Part shown: positions 9,669 to 17,061 of the stretch, in pieces | How positions within the stretch are numbered: position 1 is the first letter of the stretch | Layout of the letters: the number at the start of each line of letters is the position of its first letter | From: Pseudomonadota bacterium | GTDB lineage: Bacteria; Pseudomonadota; Gammaproteobacteria; Steroidobacterales; Steroidobacteraceae | Reading direction: 5' to 3' | Assembly (NCBI GenBank): GCA_023391335.1 | Contig: JAEWBG010000087.1 | Span: forward strand, 1 to 41,234 | DNA length: 41,234 nt | Notes under the pieces: generated by a model | The model's database searches: none | The model's input: only the letters and a program-made list of their open reading frames with translations | What the model was told of the DNA's origin: nothing | Position numbers and translations under genes: made by a program

Positions 9669-10892
9669 ATGACTGCATACACACATCACGAGCCCTGGGA
9701 TCGAGTTTGGATCGGCGCCGGTCTTGCGACCATGACTGGCCGAGGCTTGGGCGTGATCGAGAATGGCGCACTCGCGGTGCGTAACGGGCGCATCGCCTGG
9801 GTCGGATCGCGCGATGACTTCGAACGGATTGAATGGCAAGCGAACATCGTCACGGATGCGACGGGCTTTTGGATCACCCCAGGACTGATCGAGTGCCACA
9901 CCCATCTTGTATACGCGGGTGATCGCAGCCACGAATTTGCGCTGCGATTGGCAGGTGCAACTTACGAAGAAATTGCCCGCACAGGCGGAGGCATCCTTTC
10001 CACGGTCAAAGCAACTCGCGCTGCAACTGAGGAAGCGCTATTTGAAGCATCGCTGACACGCGCTCGCAGGTTCGCTGAGGAAGGCGTGACCACACTCGAA
10101 ATCAAGTCCGGTTACGGGCTGGATCTGCCAACCGAACTGAAGTTGCTGCGAGTGGCGCGGAGGATCGGAGAATCGCTCGGGATTCACATCGTCACGACAT
10201 TCTTGGGGGCGCACGCTATTCCGCCCGAGTACGCAGGACGTAGCGAGGAGTACGTTTCGCTCATCTGCGACGAAATGCTTCCTGCGGTTATAGATGAGAG
10301 ATTGGCCGATGCAGCAGATGTTTTTTGCGAGCGAATTGCATTCAGCCCCGAGCAGACGCGTCGCATCTTCGAGCGAGCTCGATCCTTGGGACTCGCCCTG
10401 CGCTTGCACGCCGATCAGTTGAGCGATTCAGAAGGCGCGTTACTGGCTGCCGAGTGCGGAGCGCGTTCTGCCGATCATCTCGAACACGCATCTGAGAAGG
10501 CGATCGAAGCGATGGCACGCCACGGCGTCGTCGCGGGGCTACTGCCCGGCGCGTTCTACTATTTAAGAGAGTCGCGTAAACCGCCGGTTGCGTTCATGCG
10601 CAAGCATTCAGTCGATATGGCGGTTTCTAGCGACTGCAACCCCGGCACTTCACCAATGTCATCTCTACTGTTGGCCGCCAATATGGCTTGCGTGCAATTT
10701 GGACTGACCGTCGAGGAGGCGCTGCGAGGAATCACCATCTGTGCCGCGCGAGCTTTAGGGTTGAATGCCGATCGAGGCACGTTAGAGATGGGGAAGCGAG
10801 CGGATCTAGCAATGTGGCGCATACACCATCCCGAGCAGTTGTGCTCGGAAATGGCAGTGCATCGGCCGCGTGAAGTCGTGATCGGGCGCTAA
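9669..10892 (+). CDS. hutI: imidazolonepropionase HutI
   Basis: The 407-residue cytoplasmic amidohydrolase opens the ring of 4-imidazolone-5-propionate to give N-formimidoylglutamate, the substrate of HutF. Family signatures are ITPGLIECHTHLVYAGDRSH (about 72-91, metal HxH), RTGGGILSTVKATR, EIKSGYGLDLPTELKLLR, LHADQLSD and SSDCNPGTSPMSS (metal Asp). It is divergent from hutFUG and convergent with the outer-membrane protein gene, with four bases between the two stops. HutI, HutU, HutF and HutG together cover urocanate to glutamate; histidine ammonia-lyase and a HutC-type repressor are not in the window. Confidence 0.97.
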   Translation: MTAYTHHEPWDRVWIGAGLATMTGRGLGVIENGALAVRNGRIAWVGSRDDFERIEWQANIVTDATGFWITPGLIECHTHLVYAGDRSHEFALRLAGATYEEIARTGGGILSTVKATRAATEEALFEASLTRARRFAEEGVTTLEIKSGYGLDLPTELKLLRVARRIGESLGIHIVTTFLGAHAIPPEYAGRSEEYVSLICDEMLPAVIDERLADAADVFCERIAFSPEQTRRIFERARSLGLALRLHADQLSDSEGALLAAECGARSADHLEHASEKAIEAMARHGVVAGLLPGAFYYLRESRKPPVAFMRKHSVDMAVSSDCNPGTSPMSSLLLAANMACVQFGLTVEEALRGITICAARALGLNADRGTLEMGKRADLAMWRIHHPEQLCSEMAVHRPREVVIGR

Positions 10893-10896
10893 TGCG

Positions 10897-11625
10897 CTAA
10901 AACGCAACGATGACACTCAACGTGAGAGCGTCGATGTCGTGCTTGCCGCCAGCGCCATCCCCGGCGACGCCGAATGCATGGCTGTATTCCATCCTGAGAC
11001 CATAGACTTCGAGAAACGAATAGGTGAACCCGAGTCCGACGTGATACGTGTTGGACGATTCGGAGAACTCCGGCTTCACCGTTCCGATCGGATCTCTGAT
11101 TCTGCCGAACATCCGTGTGTTGGCGACGACCAGCCCGCCTCGGCCGTAGAATTCCCAGCGGTATCCTCGCGGAATGATGTAGAGCGCATCGATTTGCAGA
11201 GCGCTGTCTTCGACGTCGAGCGCCAGATCCGCATCGCCAGGATATGTGACAGGCTCGGGGGGATCCTTGCTGAAATCATAAAGGGTCACATAGCCTTGTT
11301 GGCCGTTGGACCGATATTTCAGCGTCGATAGTTTGGAGTACGTGCCTTCGAAAGCCCAATGGGGCGACGCGCGATATCCCAACGTCGCTGAATAGCCAAT
11401 ATCCGTGTCTTTGGTGGTGACTGTACCGGGTGCCGTGATCGTGTAAGACAGTCTGTCAAAAAGGATATCGCGATCGAAATTCAGCAGATTGACGTCCGCG
11501 TCGCGCTTCGAATAAGCGAGCCCGCCCCCCACATACGTGCCCAGCTGCGCTGCGAGCGCCGAGTCGCATAGAAACAGACTGGCTGCGAGCAGGGATGCAA
11601 TAATCGAAGTCTTCGTTTTATCCAC
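10897..11625 (-). CDS. OmpA-like outer-membrane beta-barrel protein
   Basis: The 242-residue protein has a signal peptide (residues 1-26, ending DSALAA) and then alternating aromatic/hydrophobic strands typical of an eight-strand barrel: GTYVGGGLAYSKRD, YSATLGYRASPHWAFEGTYS, EFYGRGGLVVANTRMFG, TYHVGLGFTYSFLEVYGLRM. It ends in VIVAF, with the terminal aromatic residue used by the Bam insertion machinery. It resembles the outer-membrane-protein beta-barrel family (OmpW/OmpA N-domain type). No peptidoglycan-binding OmpA C-domain follows. Ligand or function is unknown. It is transcribed divergently from the SemiSWEET gene. Confidence 0.85.
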   Translation of the reverse strand: MDKTKTSIIASLLAASLFLCDSALAAQLGTYVGGGLAYSKRDADVNLLNFDRDILFDRLSYTITAPGTVTTKDTDIGYSATLGYRASPHWAFEGTYSKLSTLKYRSNGQQGYVTLYDFSKDPPEPVTYPGDADLALDVEDSALQIDALYIIPRGYRWEFYGRGGLVVANTRMFGRIRDPIGTVKPEFSESSNTYHVGLGFTYSFLEVYGLRMEYSHAFGVAGDGAGGKHDIDALTLSVIVAF

Positions 11626-11747
11626 GTTCCACCCCCAAGTGGTTCCCCGTAAGCGGCCTGTTCGACATCGGTTTGACGAATAGGTGCCAAAAACTCTATC
11701 CGATTTCGATCCCTCACCCGTAATTGTCTGCCCTTCCCAGGAGTTTC

Positions 11748-12050
11748 ATGTTCCGCCCCGATGCCATTGGTTACGTTGCCGCATCCTTGACCACGATCGC
11801 CTTTGTGCCCCAAGCGGTGAAAGTCCTGAAAGATCGTGATACCCGATCGCTTTCGCTCGGTATGTACCTAATCTTCACGTGTGGAGTTCTATTGTGGGCA
11901 GTTTATGGCGTGTTCCGGCGTGACTGGGCGATCGTGACTGCAAACGTGGTAACGAGTCTGCTCTCGTTGGCAATTCTCGTAACGAAGATCCGCTATGACG
12001 GACTGGCTCTCACGTCCCGTTCGAATGAGCATAAGCGGATCGAGCGCTAA
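11748..12050 (+). CDS. SemiSWEET family sugar transporter (PQ-loop)
   Basis: The 100-residue protein has three hydrophobic segments and the PQ motif in the first (GYVAASLTTIAFVPQAVKVL), followed by DRDTRSLSLGMYLIFTCGVL. This is the hallmark arrangement of bacterial SemiSWEETs, which dimerise in the inner membrane to move small sugars by facilitated diffusion. The start at 11748 (MFRPDAIGY) has AGGAG six bases upstream, better than the in-frame ATG at 11724. The substrate is not predictable. It is convergent with the small membrane-protein gene 12060-12290. Confidence 0.9.
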   Translation: MFRPDAIGYVAASLTTIAFVPQAVKVLKDRDTRSLSLGMYLIFTCGVLLWAVYGVFRRDWAIVTANVVTSLLSLAILVTKIRYDGLALTSRSNEHKRIER

Positions 12051-12059
12051 GCGTCGACT

Positions 12060-12290
12060 TCACTGCTCGTTCGGACTCGGCGCCGGTTTGTTCTGGGATT
12101 GGAGCCTCTGCTCCTCTTCGCGCCGTTCCCGGCGAATGGTCAACACCACCGAGCTCATGGCCACACCGATCAGCCCGATGAGCGCGGCCATCAGAAACAC
12201 GAGGCCACCGGCAAGGCGCCACCCCTCGTACAATCCCCACACGAGCCCCACGGGGGTCGTCACCAGCAGCAAAGGTTTTGCAATTTTCAT
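12060..12290 (-). CDS. small membrane protein, 76 aa
   Basis: I do not recognise the family. The 76-residue product has two hydrophobic stretches (about residues 6-23 and 26-50, including GGLVFLMAALIGLIGVAMSS), followed by an Arg/Glu-rich cytoplasmic tail (RRERREEEQRLQ) and a Pro/Asn end. This order is very protein-like and matches a two-helix inner-membrane protein. There is no clear ribosome-binding site before the ATG, which lowers confidence. It is convergent with the SemiSWEET gene, only nine bases away, and faces away from uup. Confidence 0.6.
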   Translation of the reverse strand: MKIAKPLLLVTTPVGLVWGLYEGWRLAGGLVFLMAALIGLIGVAMSSVVLTIRRERREEEQRLQSQNKPAPSPNEQ

Positions 12291-12366
12291 GCAGCGATCT
12301 TGGCATCCATTCGCTAGGGTGCCAATCCGCAGTTAGCCCGCCAGCAAATTAAAGCATCCAGGACTC

Positions 12367-14193
12367 ATGCCTCTCTTTTCGCTCCGCAATGCCGAACTCG
12401 CCTATGGCCACGTCCCGCTTCTCGATCGCGCACAGCTTTCGATCGATGCCAACGAGCGGATCGGTCTGATTGGCCGCAATGGGACCGGCAAGTCTTCCTT
12501 GCTCAACATCATCGCAGGTCGCGCGGCGCTCGATGAAGGCGAGCTGGCGCGGCAGGACGGGTTGCGCGTCGTATTTGTTGAGCAAGAACCCACGCTGCCC
12601 GATGCGGCAAGCATTGCCGATAGCCTGACGATTCGCGGCGGGCTCGAGAACATCCCGGACGAGCGCGAGCGCTGGAATACCCAAGCGCGCTTGAATGAAT
12701 TCTTACATCGGCTCGAGGTCGCTGCAGACCGAGCTCCTGAGAGCGCGTCTGGCGGAGAGCGCAAGCGCGCCGCCTTGGCACTGGCGCTCGCGTTGCAGCC
12801 CGATTTGCTGTTGTTGGACGAACCGACCAATCACCTCGACATCGATGCCATCACGAACCTGGAAGAACTCATCCTGCGCGGGCCTGCTGCGATCATCATC
12901 ACTCACGATCGTGCTTTCTTGGATCGGGTTGCCACCCGAATCGTGGAATTGGATCGAGGGTTGCTGAGGTCCTATCCGGGCAATTTCGCCGCATACGAGA
13001 ACCGCAAGGGCGAAGAGCTTGCAGCCGAAGCAGTGGCCAATCGCAAGTTCGACAAGTTCTGGGCACAAGAAGAAGTTTGGATTCGCAGAGGGGTGGAGGC
13101 GCGACGCACTCGCAATGAAGGACGCGTTCGTAGACTGAAAGCGCTGCGCGAAGAGCGCGCAGCCAGACGCGAACGGATGGGCAATGTGAAGCTCACACTG
13201 GATGCCGGCGAACGCTCGGGCAAACTTGTCGCTGAGCTCATCGATGTCAACAAGAGCTTCGGCGAGCGCTGCATCGTGCGCGACCTTTCGCTACGCATCC
13301 AACGTGGCGATCGCTGGGGCTTCATCGGTCCAAATGGCGCGGGCAAGTCCACGCTTATCAAATTGATCTTGGGACAATTGGCGCCCGATAGCGGATCGAT
13401 TCGCTTGGGAACGAACGTCCAAGTCGCCTATTTCGATCAAATGCGTGAACAACTCGATCCCGAACGCAGCGTAGTGCAAACCATCAGCCCAGGGTCGGAC
13501 TGGATCGAGATCGGCAATGAGCGCAAGCACGTGATGACGTATCTCGGAGATTTCCTGTTTCCGCCGCAGCGCGCGAACTCTCCGGTGAAGGCCCTTTCCG
13601 GTGGCGAACGCAATCGATTGTTACTGGCTCGCTTGTTCGCACGCCCAGCCAATGTATTGGTCATGGACGAGCCGACGAACGATCTCGATATCGAATCGTT
13701 GGAGCTGCTCGAAGAAACGTTACAGACGTATCCCGGCACGTTGCTCTTGGTCAGTCACGATAGAGCGTTCCTCGACAACGTCGTCACGCAAACGCTGGTC
13801 GCGGAAGGCAATGGCCACTGGCAGGATTACGTCGGCGGTTATTCGGATTGGCTCGCGCAACGGCCGCAGCCCGAGACGTCGGCGCCCAAACCAAAGGCGA
13901 CCAAGTCTGTTCCCGAACCACGCGCCGCTGCCCCTGCACCCGCAAAACTCTCATTCAAAGAAAATCGCGAACTGGCGCAGCTGCCCGCCGAGATCGAAGC
14001 GCTGGAAAACGAACAGACAGAGCTCACGAACGCGATGATGGGCGCTGACTATCATCGACGTACGCCGGAGCAACTGCGTGCGGATCGCGAACGACTCAGC
14101 GCGATCGAGCAAGCGTTGGCGCAGAAGTTCGAACGCTGGAGCGCGCTCGAAGAAAAGTCGGCCGCAATTCAGAACCGCGATCGAGCCTCGTGA
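12367..14193 (+). CDS. uup: ABC-F ATPase Uup
   Basis: The 608-residue protein has two ABC ATPase cassettes and no membrane segments. The first has GRNGTGKSS, SGGERKR and LLLDEPTNHLDID; the second has GPNGAGKST, LSGGERNR and VMDEPTNDLDIES. Between them is the Arg/Lys-rich helical linker (about 220-275), and at the end a Pro/Ala hinge and a coiled-coil C-terminal domain (about 535-605). That C-terminal domain is typical of Uup, which acts on ribosomes and structured DNA intermediates; in E. coli uup affects precise transposon excision. The stop overlaps the next start (TGATG), so the DOMON-like gene is probably coupled. Confidence 0.95.
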   Translation: MPLFSLRNAELAYGHVPLLDRAQLSIDANERIGLIGRNGTGKSSLLNIIAGRAALDEGELARQDGLRVVFVEQEPTLPDAASIADSLTIRGGLENIPDERERWNTQARLNEFLHRLEVAADRAPESASGGERKRAALALALALQPDLLLLDEPTNHLDIDAITNLEELILRGPAAIIITHDRAFLDRVATRIVELDRGLLRSYPGNFAAYENRKGEELAAEAVANRKFDKFWAQEEVWIRRGVEARRTRNEGRVRRLKALREERAARRERMGNVKLTLDAGERSGKLVAELIDVNKSFGERCIVRDLSLRIQRGDRWGFIGPNGAGKSTLIKLILGQLAPDSGSIRLGTNVQVAYFDQMREQLDPERSVVQTISPGSDWIEIGNERKHVMTYLGDFLFPPQRANSPVKALSGGERNRLLLARLFARPANVLVMDEPTNDLDIESLELLEETLQTYPGTLLLVSHDRAFLDNVVTQTLVAEGNGHWQDYVGGYSDWLAQRPQPETSAPKPKATKSVPEPRAAAPAPAKLSFKENRELAQLPAEIEALENEQTELTNAMMGADYHRRTPEQLRADRERLSAIEQALAQKFERWSALEEKSAAIQNRDRAS

Positions 14194-14714
14194 TGCGCGC
14201 TGAGCTACTCCCGCACCCCACAACGCCGTGCCCCGTAGTGCGCAGCATCGTCGCCACTGTAGAGCGCGTCGCCGATGATGTGCGGCTCTCGTTCACAGTT
14301 ACGGGTCGCATCAACGCGCTCAAGTTGCCGACTTTGCAGCCGGCGATCAGAACCGATGAGCTGTGGCAACACACATGCTTCGAGTTGTTTGCACGAGCGC
14401 CGAGCACAAACACGTACGTTGAATTCAATTTCTCGCCGTCGACGCAATGGGCTGCGTATAGATTTGCAGCGTATCGCGAAAGCATGCAGGCATTGGTCTT
14501 GAGTGCTCCACCGGTAGTCACGAGTTCGGTAGGTACAGAGTTGTTTCAACTCGAAGTCGCCTTTCGTTCCACAGACTTACCTGCTCCCGCTCAACTTGCG
14601 TTGACTGCCGTCATCGAAGAGCAGTCGGGCCCCAAGTCGTACTGGTCAATCGCACACCGCACCGACAAACCCGATTTCCACCACGAGCACGGCTTTGTGC
14701 TCACCTTGGATTGA
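14193..14714 (+). CDS. DOMON-like domain protein
   Basis: The 173-residue protein looks like the bacterial DOMON-like group. Evidence is the run from LSFTVTGRINALKLP to DELWQHTCFELFA, TYVEFNFSPSTQWAAYRF, and a closing KSYWSIAHRTDKPDFHHEHG stretch. These immunoglobulin-like beta sandwiches bind carbohydrate or heme in other proteins; here the ligand is unknown and no signal peptide is seen. The ATG overlaps the uup stop, and the gene ends nine bases before the NamZ-type muramidase. Genes of this kind adjoining DUF1343 genes suggest a role in cell-wall sugar handling; this is context inference. Confidence 0.8.
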   Translation: MRAELLPHPTTPCPVVRSIVATVERVADDVRLSFTVTGRINALKLPTLQPAIRTDELWQHTCFELFARAPSTNTYVEFNFSPSTQWAAYRFAAYRESMQALVLSAPPVVTSSVGTELFQLEVAFRSTDLPAPAQLALTAVIEEQSGPKSYWSIAHRTDKPDFHHEHGFVLTLD

Positions 14715-14723
14715 GTAGCCGCC

Positions 14724-15929
14724 ATGATGTTCGGAATCGATCGCTTACTCGCCGATGAATCGCTGCAACGCGAACTGCACGGACGACGCATTGCACTGTT
14801 GGCTCATCCCGCATCTGTCACGGCAAGTCTCGTTCATTCGCTCGATGCTCTGGCCGCCATCTCCGATTTGCGTCTGACCGCCGCGTTCGGACCGCAACAC
14901 GGTTTGCGCGGCGACAAGCAAGACAACATGGTCGAGTCGCCTGATTTTCTCGATCCGGTGCTCGGCATTCCAATCTTCAGTTTGTACGGTGAAGTGCGCC
15001 GCCCTACGGATTCGATGATGCAGCACTTCGACGTGCTGCTCGTTGATCTGCAGGATCTTGGCTGTCGCATCTACACCTTTGTGACCACGCTGCGCTACGT
15101 GTTGGAAGCTGCGGCCGCACACAAGAAGGCGGTGTGGATTTTAGATCGACCCAATCCGGTTGGCCGTCCCGTTGAAGGAATGCGTTTGCGCGAGGGCTGG
15201 GAGAGTTTCGTTGGTGCGGGTTCATTGCCCATGCGTCACGGGCTCACTTTGGGCGAACTTGCGCAATGGTTCGTGCGCGAACTGAAGCTCGATATCGAGT
15301 ACCGCGTCATCGAGATGCAAGGCTGGAACGAAGACGCACCCGGTTTTGGTTGGCCGCTCGGCGAAAGGACATGGCTAAATCCAAGTCCGAATGCACCGAA
15401 TCTTTGGATGGCACGCTGTTATGCGGGCACCGTGATGCTCGAAGGAACGACGCTATCTGAAGGGCGTGGCACGACTCGTCCTCTCGAACTTTTCGGTGCA
15501 CCCGATCTGCCAATCGCCGAGCTGGTGCGAGAAATGAATGCGCTCGCGCCGCAATGGCTGCAAGGCTGTAAGTTGCGACCGTGCTGGTTCGAGCCGACGT
15601 TTCACAAGCATGTCGGCAAGCTCTGCGCAGGATTGCAGATCCATGTCGATGATCCCTCGTATCGTCACGACGACTTTCAACCTTGGCGTTTGCAATCGCT
15701 CGCGTTCAAGGCTTTGCGCCGCTTGCGACCGGACTATCCGATCTGGCGCGATTTTCCGTATGAATACGAACGCGATCGTTTAGCGATCGATGTGATCAAT
15801 GGCGGTCCGCTATTGCGCGAATGGGTGGACGACTATTCGGCGATGCCGGGCGACTTGGATGCGCTCACGAAACCTGACGAACAAAGCTGGGCCGAAGAGC
15901 GCGAAGGCGTTTTGATCTATCGGAAGTAG
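14724..15929 (+). CDS. namZ: NamZ-like exo-beta-N-acetylmuramidase (DUF1343)
   Basis: The 401-residue protein is DUF1343 along its whole length. Marks are GIDRLL, RIALLAHPASV, GPQHGLRGDKQDNM, FSLYGE, VDLQDLGCRIYTFVTTL, LDRPNPVGR, and WLNPSPNAPNLWMARCYAGT leading into EGTTLSEGRGTTRP. The family was shown in Bacillus subtilis (NamZ) to release MurNAc from the non-reducing end of peptidoglycan fragments. No signal peptide is visible, so this one probably acts in the cytoplasm on recycled muropeptides; that is inference. It is the third gene of the uup-DOMON-namZ unit. The start may be either of two adjacent ATGs (14724 or 14727). Confidence 0.9.
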   Translation: MMFGIDRLLADESLQRELHGRRIALLAHPASVTASLVHSLDALAAISDLRLTAAFGPQHGLRGDKQDNMVESPDFLDPVLGIPIFSLYGEVRRPTDSMMQHFDVLLVDLQDLGCRIYTFVTTLRYVLEAAAAHKKAVWILDRPNPVGRPVEGMRLREGWESFVGAGSLPMRHGLTLGELAQWFVRELKLDIEYRVIEMQGWNEDAPGFGWPLGERTWLNPSPNAPNLWMARCYAGTVMLEGTTLSEGRGTTRPLELFGAPDLPIAELVREMNALAPQWLQGCKLRPCWFEPTFHKHVGKLCAGLQIHVDDPSYRHDDFQPWRLQSLAFKALRRLRPDYPIWRDFPYEYERDRLAIDVINGGPLLREWVDDYSAMPGDLDALTKPDEQSWAEEREGVLIYRK

Positions 15930-16553
15930 TAGGACTTTCGAAGAGCAAGCCAGATGGGAACAAGAGGAAGCGCGTTGCGCAGGGTAGCCGTTGGCAAGGG
16001 AGCCAGTGGCAAGGGAGCGCGACGCGCAGGCCAGAGCTCTTGGAGTGACTACTGACTGTTGACTGGGGACTAGCAAGAAAACTCCATGCGCTCCGCGTGA
16101 AGTTCTTGAGTGACTGGTGACTTGCCAGAACGAATCCCTCGCCTCGTTCCCGGTGCACCCGTAGATCTTCTCCGGCGCAATCCCCCGATTCTTCGTCATC
16201 CCCACGCAGGTGGGGACCCATCTCGTCCAAGAAACTCTCGAGCTAATGCCGACATCAGTCCAAAGAGCTGACATGCGGATGGGCTCCCACCTTCGTGGGA
16301 GTGACGAACTCACCAGAGACTTCACGTGCGTATCGTCAAGAACCGAATGCGCAGCGATATTTCCGTTGTGAGTTCTACATGACGCGGCCGTCGTGCGTCG
16401 TTGTCTTCTTCGGACCCGACGTGAGTCCCTCTCGATGCGCAGCATCCTTCACGCCGCAGGCCTTCTCGGCGACGCATCGTCCGTCGTTATCGGCCTATCC
16501 GGTCGCGCAGCTCTCACGCGAGCTGCGCTCACTTTAACTCCATCACCAAGTCA
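15930..16553. repeat. repeat-rich spacer with REP-like palindromes
   Basis: Bases 15968-16032 hold four mini-palindromes (GCGCgttGCGC, GCCgttGGC, GCCagtGGC, GCGCgacGCGC). Bases 16195-16217 (ATCCCCACGCAGGTGGGGA) and 16281-16306 (CTCCCACCTTCGTGGGAG) are REP-like hairpins of the CGTCATTCCCACG type common in proteobacteria. Bases 16411-16487 hold more mini-palindromes (GATGCgcaGCATC, GCCgcaGGC, GACGcatCGTC). AGTCAC/TGACTG words lie at about 16045-16120. No supported gene. Confidence 0.75.
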
Positions 16554-16790
16554 TCACTTCTTCTTGCTCGACTTTTTCTTGCGCCCACTCGACTTCTTCT
16601 TCCTGGCGCCGCTCTTCTTCTTCGGCACCTTCGCACCTTCGCGGCGCGCTTCGGACAATCCGATCGCGATCGCCTGCTTGCGGCTCTTCACCTTTTTGCC
16701 CGAGCGTCCACTTTTCAGAGTGCCTTCCTTACGTTCATGCATCGCACGCTTCACTTTCTGCGAAGCCTTCTTGCCGTATCGTCTAGCCAT
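16554..16790 (-). CDS. Lys/Arg-rich DUF6496 protein
   Basis: The 78-residue basic protein matches the DUF6496 pattern: MARRYGKKASQKVKRAMHER, then KEGTLKSGRSGKKVKSRKQA and IAIGLSEARREGAKVPKK, followed by a Lys/Ser-rich tail (ARKKKSSGRKKKSSKKK). The strongly positive charge suggests nucleic-acid binding, but no function is established for the family as far as I know. GAGGAA lies about eight bases before the ATG on the minus strand. It is flanked by spacer repeats on its downstream side and sits divergent from the hybrid kinase at 17062. Confidence 0.88.
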   Translation of the reverse strand: MARRYGKKASQKVKRAMHERKEGTLKSGRSGKKVKSRKQAIAIGLSEARREGAKVPKKKSGARKKKSSGRKKKSSKKK

Positions 16791-16875
16791 GACACGTTCC
16801 TCATGGGGTTAGTCCGCCAGCGCAACGCGGGCGGCGGACGAGGTGTTCCCTACAGGCCGGACCGGCGTCGCTCTA

Positions 16876-16911
16876 TCCGCTAGTCACCAGTCACTGGTCA
16901 CTGGTCGCGCA
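16876..16911. repeat. AGTCACCAGTCAC-type short tandem repeat
   Basis: TATCCGCTAGTCACCAGTCA is followed by CTGGTCACTGGTCG, a degenerate AGTCAC/GGTCAC tandem. The first 21 bases recur at about 20158-20178, and related words occur at about 5409-5430, 16045-16120 and 19573-19596. Confidence 0.7.
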
Positions 16912-17018
16912 TAAGCCATTCCCCGAATTGGCGCACACGTGAACCACTTGGTGGTTAAGTCAACCCGCGATCAGCAAACTCGGCCTGGTTTCGTCATCCG
17001 TGCACATGCAGCACTCGA

Positions 17019-17037
17019 TCTCACTTCCAAAGTGAGA
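17019..17037. promoter_or_regulatory. 8-bp palindrome upstream of hybrid kinase
   Basis: TCTCACTT-CCA-AAGTGAGA is a perfect 8-bp inverted repeat with a 3-base loop, ending 24 bases before the TTG start at 17062. It could be a dimeric repressor or activator site, or a leader hairpin affecting translation. Nothing else in the sequence says which. Confidence 0.4.
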
Positions 17038-17061
17038 ACTGTGCACGTATTGGAGTCGTAG

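Noticed and set aside
15810..16445. 211-aa minus-strand frame over the spacer after namZ
   Set aside because: It crosses REP-like hairpins and AGTCAC words, overlaps the namZ 3' end and has no recognisable domain.
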